Source: Sinomonas atrocyanea (GTDB lineage Bacteria > Actinomycetota > Actinomycetes > Actinomycetales > Micrococcaceae). From it: a stretch of 64,000 nt of DNA. The translations under genes and the position numbers were made by a program. This document shows, one piece after another, positions 1 through 8,660 of the stretch; positions within the stretch are counted from its first letter, which is position 1, and each line of letters begins with the position of its first letter. Under the pieces are notes generated by a model. That model ran no database searches, was not told the DNA's origin, and saw nothing but the letters and a program-made list of their open reading frames with translations. The stretch covers positions 310,001 to 374,000 of the forward strand of contig NZ_CP014518.1 in NCBI RefSeq assembly GCF_001577305.1, in the 5' to 3' direction.

Positions 1-602
1 TTTCGGCTTCGTACCTCTACCGCATCCGAATCGACAACGAGTATCTGCTCATCCGCGGGCAGCGCTTCGATCAATATCAGCCAGTTGGAGGTGTCTACAA
101 GAGCCACCCGTCCTCCTCGGGAGTCCTGGGCGAAATGAACGTGCTGAATGATGACCTGCTAGCCCCTGACGCCATCAGTGAGGGAGACCTGAGGGTGCGG
201 GTCCCAGGGAAGCATCTGTTGCCGTTTGTGCGGTGGTTCGAAGAGGGTCATGGTCGCGAGATCGACGGTTGGCGCGAATTCTATGAGGAACTCGTCGCGA
301 CGGGCATTCTAAGCAAGGAGCTATTCCGATTCGTCAAGTATGATCACGTGAAGCGCTTGTATCAGCCGATGAGGTTTAGCCCCTGGGCTAATAGCCAAGA
401 AATCCTGATTGCGGATATCCTCGAACTTCTGCCGACGCCTGCCCAAGAACAAGAACTGCGGCAATTGAAGAGTAAGTCGCATCCGGATATATTCTGGGCT
501 TCGGAGACTCAAATCCGTCGATTGGGAGCAGTGGAAGGCGCGGCTCACCAGAAGACTAAAATAGCCCAGACAGCGGTCTGGACCATTGATACTCTGAACT
601 GA
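1..602 (+). CDS. SMODS-associated NUDIX domain protein (CBASS effector, Cap16-like), 5' end missing
   Basis: The reading frame is open from the first bases of the window (frame starting at position 3) to the stop at 600-602, so the start lies upstream. The visible part begins with a segment reading YLYRIRIDNEYLLIRGQRFD, followed by QYQPVGGVYK. That is the pattern of the NUDIX-like domain found beside SMODS nucleotidyltransferases (the SAN domain; Cap16 when fused to membrane segments). The C-terminal 155 residues after the internal Met at 135 hold no motif I recognise. The gene lies 54 bp upstream of the CD-NTase on the same strand, which fits an effector-synthase operon. In this family the domain is thought to sense the cyclic nucleotide or a modified nucleotide. 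Whether membrane helices precede it cannot be seen here. Confidence 0.72.
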   Translation, partial: SASYLYRIRIDNEYLLIRGQRFDQYQPVGGVYKSHPSSSGVLGEMNVLNDDLLAPDAISEGDLRVRVPGKHLLPFVRWFEEGHGREIDGWREFYEELVATGILSKELFRFVKYDHVKRLYQPMRFSPWANSQEILIADILELLPTPAQEQELRQLKSKSHPDIFWASETQIRRLGAVEGAAHQKTKIAQTAVWTIDTLN

Positions 603-656
603 GAGAAGCACCGCACCGCTGCCCTCATGCTCCGCATTTTTTGACGGTAGGACGGA

Positions 657-1997
657 ATGAGCCAATCGAGCGATTTCAAATCGTTTCTCATTAACAAAGT
701 CAACCTGAACCAGACCAGGTTGAACGTGCTCTCTCAGCGTGTCGCTGCGATCGAGAACTTTCTCGCGAACGATGATGTGCTCGGTGAGTCCATAACAGAA
801 GTGATCCCGCAGGGCTCCTTTGCCCATGGAACAATCATTAAGCCGGTCGGGACAAAGGAATTCGACGCTGATGTTTTGGTCCCCATGGACGAAGTCGATG
901 GTTGGACCGCTGCCGACTATGTGCAGAAGCTCTACGAAGCCTTTGGGCGAAGCGCGACCTACGCGACGATGCGTTCCAGAAAGAAACGATGTGTGACCCT
1001 GGACTACGCAGGCGATTTTCACTTGGACGTCGTTCCCTTTGTTACAAGGCAAGGGGAAGCGTACGTTACCAACAGGATCACCAACCAATTTGAGCTCGCC
1101 GCTCCCGATGAGTTCACAGAATGGCTGGAGGAGAAGAACCGGATAACGGGTGGGAATCTCGTCAAGGTTGTCCGACTCCTGAAATATCTCCGCGACCACA
1201 AGGCCCGCTACACTGTGCCTTCGGTCACCTTGACGGCGGCTTTGGCGCATCACGTAAGCGAGGCGGTGTCGATAGCCACCCCGGATGCATACCGAAACGT
1301 AGCAGCTACGCTCCGCACGCTGTCAGATGCGCTGGCCGTCCAGCTCACCACGTACCCCTACAACCCTCCGTACATTAGAGATCCTGGCACCGGCCAAGAC
1401 CTAGCAGGTCGGTGGCGTAATGAAAACTATCAAACGTTCCGTAGCCGCTTCACTGCTCATGCCGAAAAGATCGGTACGGCGTGCGACGAGGCAGACTACG
1501 ACCGCGCCGTTGTAATCTGGCAAGATCTCTTCGGGCCGGAATTTGGTGCGATAGCGAAGGCTAGTAGCGTCCTCGCGAGTGTCTCGGCAGAGACTGCAGC
1601 ACCGGCATCGGAGCGTTTTCTCGATCGCGACTTCGACATACGTGACGCCTTGAACCCGTCATATCGATTCAAGGTCGTCGGTTACGTTGTGGCTCGAAAG
1701 GGGTTCCGCGACGGCTCACTCCCTAAACGAGGTGACAGGGTTGGTAAGAATCGATCTTTGAAGTTCAAGATCGAAGGTTCGAACATTCCCGGCCCGTACG
1801 ATGTGTACTGGAAAATTCGCAACTACGGCCAAGAGGCAGAGTTGGCTGGCTCTCTGCGGGGAGATATCCATAAGGATGACGGCACGCGGAGCTGGTCGGA
1901 GTCCACCTCGTACATAGGTCACCATTACGTCGAAGCGATGATCGTCAAGAGCGGTTTTTGCGTCGCAAGAAGCCGCCAAAATGTTATCGTTATATAG
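657..1997 (+). CDS. CBASS CD-NTase (SMODS nucleotidyltransferase) with C-terminal AGS-C sensor domain
   Basis: This 446-residue protein belongs to the cGAS/DncV-like nucleotidyltransferases that make cyclic oligonucleotide signals on phage infection. The catalytic signature is complete: G53-S54 in PQGSFAHGT, the metal-binding pair D70/D72 in EFDADVLV, and the third acidic residue D124 in FHLDVVPF. The C-terminal part (about residues 325-446), with DALNPSYRFKV near its start and HYVEAMIVKSGF near its end, matches the immunoglobulin-like AGS-C sensor domain seen on some SMODS proteins. Start ATG 657 follows an AGGACGGA stretch. No Cap2/Cap3 ubiquitin-like or HORMA/TRIP13 genes are nearby, so with the upstream NUDIX protein this looks like a two-gene (type I) CBASS. 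The nucleotide product cannot be deduced from sequence alone. Confidence 0.88.
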   Translation: MSQSSDFKSFLINKVNLNQTRLNVLSQRVAAIENFLANDDVLGESITEVIPQGSFAHGTIIKPVGTKEFDADVLVPMDEVDGWTAADYVQKLYEAFGRSATYATMRSRKKRCVTLDYAGDFHLDVVPFVTRQGEAYVTNRITNQFELAAPDEFTEWLEEKNRITGGNLVKVVRLLKYLRDHKARYTVPSVTLTAALAHHVSEAVSIATPDAYRNVAATLRTLSDALAVQLTTYPYNPPYIRDPGTGQDLAGRWRNENYQTFRSRFTAHAEKIGTACDEADYDRAVVIWQDLFGPEFGAIAKASSVLASVSAETAAPASERFLDRDFDIRDALNPSYRFKVVGYVVARKGFRDGSLPKRGDRVGKNRSLKFKIEGSNIPGPYDVYWKIRNYGQEAELAGSLRGDIHKDDGTRSWSESTSYIGHHYVEAMIVKSGFCVARSRQNVIVI

Positions 1998-2063
1998 AAA
2001 CTAAATTCGGCATAAGAAGTGAGCGCGCCCGCTCGCCCTTCAGCGTATTGAACTCCGCCAAAC

Positions 2064-4064
2064 CTACTCGTCTGCCCAAAATTCGTCGGGCAGGATGCCC
2101 ATTCGGTTCTGTCGCGTCCAATTCGCGACACGTTCAAGCGCCACATTGGCGGCGCGCAGAGTTTGCACAGCCTCGAGTGGCGAACCGGGCAGCAGTCCAC
2201 TTTCCAAAAGTGGGTGTTTGCTTCCGTAGCTCGATACCTCGCGGATCAGCCGTTGAACGGTGGGAGACTTATATGCGACTCCCTCGCTGTGCTGCAATTC
2301 TACCCTGAGGTGCGGGAGTGCCATGGGGATAAGTTGGGCGTAAAGGTCGAGTGCTCTCTTGTACTTCTCCTCGGCTGCACGAACGGGTGCATATCTCTCG
2401 AAGGCCTCGCGTCCGTTTGGTGCGGTTGAATTTGATTGCTGCTTAGCCCAATGGTCATATTCGTCGCGCGTTTCGTCGAAGGCGACGCGTGCGGCTCCCA
2501 GTTCCGGGAGGTATGTCTGGGCCTCCGGTGCGGCAGCAGCGGCGGCAAGGTTCCGGAGGATCTCGAAGACTGCCCAGCTTTCGTCGTAGGTTCTTGATCC
2601 GATGGAGAGGTGCTGAACGAACATAGGCCTGAGCTGTTCATAGAGCCGCTTGCTGGCAGACGGCAGGTTGCCTTCGCACAGGCGTACCGGCTCAAGAACT
2701 TGGACTGCATAATCGCGCCGCGTCCCGCGACGATCACCTTCGAGCGAGAAGAGCGCAGAGACCGTGCCATACCTGCCTGCCGCGAGGGCCCCGACGCCGG
2801 TCGCGTAAAAGAGCCGCATCATGACAACGTTGTGCAGATCGAGAACCACAGTCACACCGCCCGATTTGGGCGCTTCAGCGAAGTTCCTGATCTCGCTGAG
2901 TATCCACCGGTCGGTGGTTTCATTGCCCCAATAGGCGGCCGCGCTCATCGCGGCCACCAGCACGTTCGACGCTTCCTCGATCCTCCCAACCATGCCGGCG
3001 TACGCCCCGTTTTCGGAGACGGTCCCCGTGTAGCTGAGGACTAGATCGTCTTGGCGATGGAGCCTGTCGGCCTCCTGCTTCACGAGATCGTGAAGGTGGA
3101 ATGCGGTGTAGCGCCCGGAGAGTTCGCTGCGGACGGTCGATGCGACCACGGCTGGGGTTAGCGGATGCCTTGCCGCTGCCCTGTCGCGAAGCGCAATGCA
3201 GGCATCGTGGAGCTTCCCGAGCGCATCGTCCGCCGAAGACTCCACCTTCACCGCGCCCAGCTGCTCGACCAGTTCACTCGCCTCATCGGCGAAAGCTGCT
3301 GGCTCGACCCAGTACGGTACGTAGATCCGACGGAAGCTTCGTTTGACGGCTGCTCTGAGCTGAGGGTCGTAGCGGGCCGACCAGCCAACGAACAGGAGTC
3401 CGTACTCCTCCATGATTCGGTCCAGGAAGCGCTCTGCAGCCGGCTCATAATGCCCTAGCTCCAGCTCGGTGTTGCGCATTTCCTCCGGTGCCAAGTAGTC
3501 GCCATGAAGATGGACCACCAAGACCCGCGCCGTGTGCATGGGTGGTAGTCCTTTGAGGTCGTTCTGCCCCCGGATAACAACCGGTGTGACCGACTGCTCG
3601 CGCAGGGCTGCTTCCATCAGGTTGTCGAAGTTGAGTGTGACGATCACCCTGATGAACCCGGCCGCGACCAGACGCGCGATCGCGCGATGAGCTGCAGTGG
3701 GCTGCTTCTTCCCCTGCTCGGCCTCTTCGGGCGTAGCTTCGAAGTACCCCCTCAGGAGTGCTTGCCGGTCCCGGGGTGCCGGGGCGAGCCTTTCCAGGAC
3801 CCTCTCATACGTCGGGTCCTCACCGTATTCATCCTGGTACCAGGAGAGACGGCCGTCATCGCCCTCCGGCTCGGCTCCTTTGGCTCCTGCCAGCTGCGAG
3901 AGCAGGTCCTGTAAGACCCCCCAAGCCGATGGCACTCCGCTTCCAGTCGAGATTCCCGCCCCTAGTACAACGGCATACGAGGCGGGGGTGGAAGTCAAAG
4001 AGAAGGCGAGACTGAGCAGTTGGTCCTCTCCGTACTGTTGGGCTGGGCTTCCAGGCAGCGTCAT
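2064..4064 (-). CDS. SIR2-like domain protein, probable NAD-depleting defence effector
   Basis: The N-terminal third of this 666-residue protein is a SIR2 (NAD hydrolase) domain: GAGIS at 35-39, TLNFDNL with N145 and D147, and HLHGD with the likely catalytic His at 187, followed by a GLLFVGWS segment. The remaining ~400 residues are mostly helical and not recognisable, and no TIR, STAND or HerA module is seen. I start at ATG 4064 rather than an upstream in-frame Met because the 38 extra residues are Arg/Ser-rich noise and a GGGGGTGA stretch precedes 4064. It converges on the CD-NTase gene (66 bp apart), so it is probably a separate system and not the CBASS effector. Bacterial SIR2 proteins of this kind usually act by depleting NAD+ on infection. 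Confidence 0.8.
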   Translation of the reverse strand: MTLPGSPAQQYGEDQLLSLAFSLTSTPASYAVVLGAGISTGSGVPSAWGVLQDLLSQLAGAKGAEPEGDDGRLSWYQDEYGEDPTYERVLERLAPAPRDRQALLRGYFEATPEEAEQGKKQPTAAHRAIARLVAAGFIRVIVTLNFDNLMEAALREQSVTPVVIRGQNDLKGLPPMHTARVLVVHLHGDYLAPEEMRNTELELGHYEPAAERFLDRIMEEYGLLFVGWSARYDPQLRAAVKRSFRRIYVPYWVEPAAFADEASELVEQLGAVKVESSADDALGKLHDACIALRDRAAARHPLTPAVVASTVRSELSGRYTAFHLHDLVKQEADRLHRQDDLVLSYTGTVSENGAYAGMVGRIEEASNVLVAAMSAAAYWGNETTDRWILSEIRNFAEAPKSGGVTVVLDLHNVVMMRLFYATGVGALAAGRYGTVSALFSLEGDRRGTRRDYAVQVLEPVRLCEGNLPSASKRLYEQLRPMFVQHLSIGSRTYDESWAVFEILRNLAAAAAAPEAQTYLPELGAARVAFDETRDEYDHWAKQQSNSTAPNGREAFERYAPVRAAEEKYKRALDLYAQLIPMALPHLRVELQHSEGVAYKSPTVQRLIREVSSYGSKHPLLESGLLPGSPLEAVQTLRAANVALERVANWTRQNRMGILPDEFWADE

Positions 4065-4363
4065 CGGTCCGTCACCCCCGTGAGAGGGAAGAGGGCGGCC
4101 CGCGGCGCGGTGGTGATCTGGCTGGCTTCCGCCGCGTGATCGGGCTGACCCGCGACGGCTACGGCTGAGACTTCGCACACAGGCGGCACACTACATCGAA
4201 AGCTTGAGCGGCACGGCCGGGCCACCGGGATTGAGTAGCAGACCGAACGCGATGGTGCCGGGACTCCTACTACTCAAGGACCTGGCCGCCTGCCAGTTGG
4301 TGCTCTTCATGGCTGATTGGCCGCACCAGTATCAACACGAGCGCGCATCCCGGGACGTCGTAT

Positions 4364-4615
4364 TCAGCTCGCACACTGGAGCGGCCCGTCAGTCTCCTTG
4401 GCGGCGGCGGAATCGCGGAGGATGCGGGCAACGGCGCTTGCCTCTTCAGCTTCGAGCTCGATGGAGAGGTAGCTCACCTCGGCCCGCTCGTCGCCCGGCT
4501 CGGTCTTCCGAAGATCCTTATTGACGTCGAAGGTGTCCGGGATACAGGAGAGGAAGTTCCACAGGTCGCAGATCGTGACCCTCTCGTCGAGCGGCAGGAC
4601 TACTTGTACGACCAC
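4364..4615 (-). CDS. Small hypothetical protein upstream of the SIR2 gene
   Basis: This 83-residue acidic protein starts with GTG at 4615, preceded by a textbook ribosome binding site (AGGAGG, nine bases before the GTG). The sequence looks like a folded protein: an N-terminal beta-rich stretch (VVQVVLPLDERVTICDLWNF), an acidic middle, then a predicted helix rich in Glu and Ala. It is on the same strand as the SIR2 gene and 299 bp upstream, facing away from the XRE regulator. I recognise no family. Co-orientation with SIR2 suggests a partner or regulator, but the 299-bp gap leaves this open. Confidence 0.6.
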   Translation of the reverse strand: MVVQVVLPLDERVTICDLWNFLSCIPDTFDVNKDLRKTEPGDERAEVSYLSIELEAEEASAVARILRDSAAAKETDGPLQCAS

Positions 4616-4707
4616 GGTGATGGACCTCCTGAAGCATGGGCAGCACGAATTGCCTCATGCACAACTAGTTGGGCAGACAACAATGTCCCATCTTAATGAC
4701 ATGAGGT
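4616..4707. promoter_or_regulatory. Divergent promoter region with two candidate operators
   Basis: The 92 bp between the small gene at 4364-4615 and the XRE gene contain a perfect 10-bp palindrome, CAACTAGTTG, at 4662-4671. There is also an inverted repeat, ATGTC (4683-4687) and GACAT (4698-4702), directly before the XRE start. Both are reasonable targets for the XRE protein encoded next door, giving autoregulation. Binding is inferred. Confidence 0.45.
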
Positions 4708-5031
4708 GTGCCCATCCGACCTCGCGAAGTCTCCAAGCAACAACTCGACCAGTGGCGGGCTCGGAGGGAGCAGGTAGGCGCGCGCATCAGAGAGCTTCGA
4801 CTTGACCGAGGCCTGACCCAGGAGTCCCTCTCGCTTGAGGCAAGGCTGTCCCGCAACATGCTGATCGGGGTGGAGTGGGGCCGGCAGAGCCTTGCCTACG
4901 AGCGGCTGTGGGATATCGCAGACGTGCTCGGAGTCACCGTCGAAGACCTCCTGAAGCCACCGGCAGGCTCGGCCAAACGGCAACCGTACCGAGGCGGTAG
5001 ACGCCGTCTGGAGGATGGAGACCCTGCCTAG
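4708..5031 (+). CDS. XRE-family helix-turn-helix regulator
   Basis: This 107-residue protein has a Cro/C1-type helix-turn-helix at about residues 22-83: VGARIRELRLDRGLTQESLS, then SRNMLIGVEWG and YERLWDIADVLGVTVEDLL. The length and the short basic tail suit a restriction-modification controller or an antitoxin-like autoregulator. It starts with GTG at 4708, and the ribosome binding site is weak. It is transcribed toward hsdM but separated from it by 318 bp, and it diverges from the small gene/SIR2 pair. It may therefore control either the SIR2 unit, the restriction system or both. Confidence 0.82.
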   Translation: MPIRPREVSKQQLDQWRARREQVGARIRELRLDRGLTQESLSLEARLSRNMLIGVEWGRQSLAYERLWDIADVLGVTVEDLLKPPAGSAKRQPYRGGRRRLEDGDPA

Positions 5032-5349
5032 CAGGGGGGGACCAGCATCATGTTGATGAGTGCGGCCCTGCGAGGAGGAAGCGTGGGTCGGAGCCCAGTA
5101 TCGAATCGATCGCGCGGGCGTGGAGGAGAAGATGCACGACTCGCGGGCAGCCGACCGGGCGCGGCATGCGGGCGCGGCGCCTTCCGACGAGACGGAGCTC
5201 TTCCATGCTCCCGTCGCCGCCATCACGCTTTCGCAGCATGGTCCTGGCGACATTGTCCGCCCGCGCACCGGCCTCAGTCACGCCCCCCGGCACTGGTGTC
5301 TCGATAGAGTGAAGGCCGCAACTCAACTGCTCGAAACACGGGGACAATC
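5032..5349. other. Intergenic stretch before hsdM, no gene seen
   Basis: These 318 bp between the XRE gene and hsdM contain only overlapping GC-rich frames with no ribosome binding sites or recognisable protein. It presumably carries the hsdM promoter. I see no strong hairpin. Confidence 0.5.
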
Positions 5350-7347
5350 ATGGCCAACAGCCAGACGCTGGCATCCTTCATCTGGTCCATTGCGGACACG
5401 CTTCGGAGCACCTACAAGGAGAAGGAGTACGGCGATGTCATCCTTCCCTTCACGATCCTCCGCCGCTTCGACTGCCTCTTGGAGCCGACCCGTCAGCAGG
5501 TCCGGGATGCTTACCTCGACAAGCGCGACGCCTACAGTGAGAGCGCGCTCGATGCCCTGCTGAAGACCCGCTCCGGCCTCACCTTCTACTGCACGTCCGA
5601 GTTCGACTTAAGGAAGCTCCTCGCGGATCCGGAGAACATCCGCCAGAACCTCTTGAACTACATCGAGGGGCTCTCGCCGAACGTCCGGGATATCTTCACG
5701 CTCTTCGAGCTGCCGAAGACGATCACGAAGCTCGCCACGAAGAACCTCCTGTTCCGGGTGGTGAGCCAGTTCGCGGCCGTGGACCTGCACCCGGACACGG
5801 TGAGCAACATCGAGATGGGCACCCTGTTCGAGGAGCTGATCCGGCGATTCAGCGAGTCCACGGACTCCCCGGGCGAGCACTTCACGCCCCGCGAGGTCAT
5901 CCGCCTCATGGTGGACCTCCTCTTCGCGCCGGACGACGACGCCCTCACGACGCCGGGCGTGGTCCGGTCCATCTACGACCCGACCGCGGGGACTGGCGGC
6001 ATGCTCTCCGTCGCGGACGAGTACCTCCGGACGCTGAATCCGCAGGCGCGCCTGAGCATGGCGGGGCAGGAGATCAACGACCAGTCGTACGCGATCTGCA
6101 AGGCGGACATGGTCATCAAGGGGCAGGAGGTCTCCGCGATCCGCAATGGGGACACCCTCCGCGACGACCTGCACGAGGACCGCACCTTCAACTACGTCCT
6201 CTCCAACCCGCCCTTCGGTGTGGACTGGAAGGAGATCAAGCAGGACGTCGAGGACGAGCACCTCAAGCTCGGCATGAACGGCCGCTTCGGCCCGGGGCTG
6301 CCGCGCGTGAGCGACGGCTCCCTGCTGTTCCTCCTCCACGTGCTCTCCAAGCTCCGCCCCGTGGACGAGACGGCGACCGAGGAGTCGAAGAAGGGCGGCG
6401 GCCGCGCGGGGATCGTGCTCAACGGCTCCCCGCTGTTCACCGGCGGCGCCGGGTCGGGGGAGTCGGAGATCCGCCGGTACGTGATCGAGAACGACCTGCT
6501 GGAGGCCATCGTGGCCCTCCCGACGGACATGTTCTACAACACCGGCATCTCCACCTACGTGTGGATTCTCACCAACCGGAAGGCGGAGGAGCGCAAGGGC
6601 ACCGTCCAGCTGATCGACGGCTCCGGATTCTGGGAAAAGATGCCCAAGAGCCTCGGCTCGAAGCGGAAAACGCTCAGCGAGGGCCACATCGCCGACATCG
6701 TCAAGCTCTACGGGGAGTACGCCGACGCCGACCCTGAGGTCTCCAAGGTCCTCCGCAACGAGAACTTCGGCTACCGCGCGATCACGGTCGAGCGCCCGCT
6801 GCGGCTCAACTTCTCGGTTGCCCCGGAGCGGGTCGAGGTAGCCCTGTCCCAGAAGGCACTGGAGAAGCTGCCCGAGGAGACCCTCACTGCACTGCGCGCT
6901 GCTCTCGCTACGCTCGACGACATGGGCAAGGTCTGGAAGGACCGCGACGACTTCATCGCTGAACTCACCCCCGCCGTGCTGAAGCCGGTGAAGCTCAGCA
7001 CGCCGCAGTTCAAGGCGCTCTGGCAGGGGCTCTCGGAACGGGACGAGACGGCATCGGTGTGCACCGACAGGAAAGGCACGCCTGAGGCGGACGGCGATCT
7101 CCGAGACACCGAGAACGTCCCCCTGACCGAGGACGTGGACGAGTACTTCGCGCGCGAGGTGCTCCCGTTCGCACCCGACGCGTGGATCGACCGCTCCAAG
7201 ACCAAGATCGGCTACGAGATCCCCTTCACCCGCCTCTTCTACAAGTACGTGGAGCCGCGGTCACTGGAGGAGATCGACGCGGATCTTGAGAACGTGCTTG
7301 GACGCATACGTGCTCGACTCGCAAGGCTCGAAGAGGTGAGCGCGTGA
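5350..7347 (+). CDS. hsdM: Type I restriction-modification system, methyltransferase subunit HsdM
   Basis: This 665-residue N6-adenine methyltransferase works with HsdS to methylate the recognition site. The N-terminal helical domain (TLASFIWSIADTLR, then EYGDVILPFTILRRFDCLL) is typical of HsdM. The SAM-binding motif DPTAGTGGML sits at about residues 214-223 and the catalytic NPPF motif at about 288-291. ATG 5350 follows a GGGGAC stretch. The gene overlaps hsdS by four bases (GTGA), showing translational coupling. Composition is GC-rich like hsdR but unlike hsdS. The family assignment is secure. Confidence 0.96.
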   Translation: MANSQTLASFIWSIADTLRSTYKEKEYGDVILPFTILRRFDCLLEPTRQQVRDAYLDKRDAYSESALDALLKTRSGLTFYCTSEFDLRKLLADPENIRQNLLNYIEGLSPNVRDIFTLFELPKTITKLATKNLLFRVVSQFAAVDLHPDTVSNIEMGTLFEELIRRFSESTDSPGEHFTPREVIRLMVDLLFAPDDDALTTPGVVRSIYDPTAGTGGMLSVADEYLRTLNPQARLSMAGQEINDQSYAICKADMVIKGQEVSAIRNGDTLRDDLHEDRTFNYVLSNPPFGVDWKEIKQDVEDEHLKLGMNGRFGPGLPRVSDGSLLFLLHVLSKLRPVDETATEESKKGGGRAGIVLNGSPLFTGGAGSGESEIRRYVIENDLLEAIVALPTDMFYNTGISTYVWILTNRKAEERKGTVQLIDGSGFWEKMPKSLGSKRKTLSEGHIADIVKLYGEYADADPEVSKVLRNENFGYRAITVERPLRLNFSVAPERVEVALSQKALEKLPEETLTALRAALATLDDMGKVWKDRDDFIAELTPAVLKPVKLSTPQFKALWQGLSERDETASVCTDRKGTPEADGDLRDTENVPLTEDVDEYFAREVLPFAPDAWIDRSKTKIGYEIPFTRLFYKYVEPRSLEEIDADLENVLGRIRARLARLEEVSA

Positions 7348-8657
7348 ACGACTGGTTTGGAAGCGTGCCTACTGATTGGACTGCAACCGCCCTCAAGCAC
7401 ATGGTCACCGAGATTACTGACGGCGCTCATATATCGCCAGAGACCAGTGGCGGAGTCTTCGATTTCGTGTCCACCCGTGACCTATCCCCCGGTGGAATTG
7501 ATTTTGAGGGGTCCTTAAAGACGTCTCCTGAGACGTATGAGTACATGGTTCGGGCGGGATGTCAGCCCCTTGATGGAGATGTCCTGTTCAGTAAAGACGG
7601 GACGGTCGGCCGCACTGTTGTCGTACGTGGCAACCACCCATTCGTAGTCGCTTCTTCGCTAATCATAATTCGTCCGAATCAAGATAAGCTGACGTCTCGA
7701 TTCCTGGACTATCTGTGCCAGTCTCATGGTGTCCAAGAGCAAGTCCGCTCTTTCGTGAAGGGGGCTGGGCTGCCTAGATTGTCCATTGCCAGCCTTCGTA
7801 GGATCGATGGCGTGTTCCCCCCTTTGCCCGAGCAGCAACGGATCGCCGACTTCCTCGACCGCGAGACGGGCGAGATCGACGCGTTTATCGCGGATCAAGA
7901 GGAACTAGTCGCAGTGCTGCAGGAGCGGCGGGAGGCTGTAGTCACTCATGCGGTCACGGAGGGCTTGAATGCCGGTGCGCCGACAAAGAATAGTGGCGTG
8001 GCGTGGTTTGGAGATATTCCGCTGCAGTGGCAGCTGCGCAAGCTCAAATCGATCGTCTCGACGCCTATCACAGACGGACCGCACGAAACTCCTGAAGCGC
8101 AAAGTTCTGGGGTTCCTTTCGTATCCGCGGAAGCGGTGTCTTCAGGAGCGGTGGATTTTGAAAAGATTTGGGGTTTCATCTCGCGCGAGGATCATGCGCG
8201 ATTTTCGAGAAAGTACAAGCCGCAGCGCGGCGACATCTACATGGTCAAGTCGGGTGCGACAACAGGGATCTGCGCAATTGTGGAGACCGACTTGGAGTTC
8301 AATATTTGGTCGCCATTGGCTGCTATTCGATGCGGTGCTTCCGCGCTTCCTCGATTCGTCCTGCATTCGCTGAGGTCGCACAACTTTCAAGACTCGGTTG
8401 CCCTCCACTGGAATTACGGCACCCAGCAAAATATTGGAATGAAGGTGATCGGCAATCTTTCAATTCCACTGCCGCCGCTGGAGGAGCAGGCTGAGATTGC
8501 CGCTTACCTGGACCGTGAGACCGCTGAGATTGACGCTGTCATTGCGGATGCGAAGGAGGCTATCGAGGTTTCGAAGGAGCGCCGCGCGGCCCTGATCTCT
8601 GCTGCCGTCACCGGCAAGATCGATGTCTGTAACCATGTCGCCACGATGGGGGTTTGA
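7344..8657 (+). CDS. hsdS: Type I restriction-modification system, specificity subunit HsdS
   Basis: This 437-residue protein has two target-recognition domains. Each is followed by a conserved helical spacer: PEQQRIADFLDRETGEIDAF at about residues 161-180 and LEEQAEIAAYLDRETAEIDA near residues 376-395. The first half would read one half-site of the bipartite target and the second half the other. It starts with GTG 7344 overlapping the hsdM stop and ends four bases before hsdR. The recognition-domain DNA is visibly A+T-richer than hsdM and hsdR, as expected when specificity genes are swapped by recombination. Target specificity cannot be read from the sequence. Confidence 0.95.
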   Translation: MNDWFGSVPTDWTATALKHMVTEITDGAHISPETSGGVFDFVSTRDLSPGGIDFEGSLKTSPETYEYMVRAGCQPLDGDVLFSKDGTVGRTVVVRGNHPFVVASSLIIIRPNQDKLTSRFLDYLCQSHGVQEQVRSFVKGAGLPRLSIASLRRIDGVFPPLPEQQRIADFLDRETGEIDAFIADQEELVAVLQERREAVVTHAVTEGLNAGAPTKNSGVAWFGDIPLQWQLRKLKSIVSTPITDGPHETPEAQSSGVPFVSAEAVSSGAVDFEKIWGFISREDHARFSRKYKPQRGDIYMVKSGATTGICAIVETDLEFNIWSPLAAIRCGASALPRFVLHSLRSHNFQDSVALHWNYGTQQNIGMKVIGNLSIPLPPLEEQAEIAAYLDRETAEIDAVIADAKEAIEVSKERRAALISAAVTGKIDVCNHVATMGV

Positions 8658-8660
8658 GCG

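Noticed and set aside
2064..4064. SIR2 protein as the CBASS effector
   Set aside because: It is convergent with the CD-NTase and not co-transcribed. The NUDIX-domain gene upstream of the CD-NTase is the better effector candidate.
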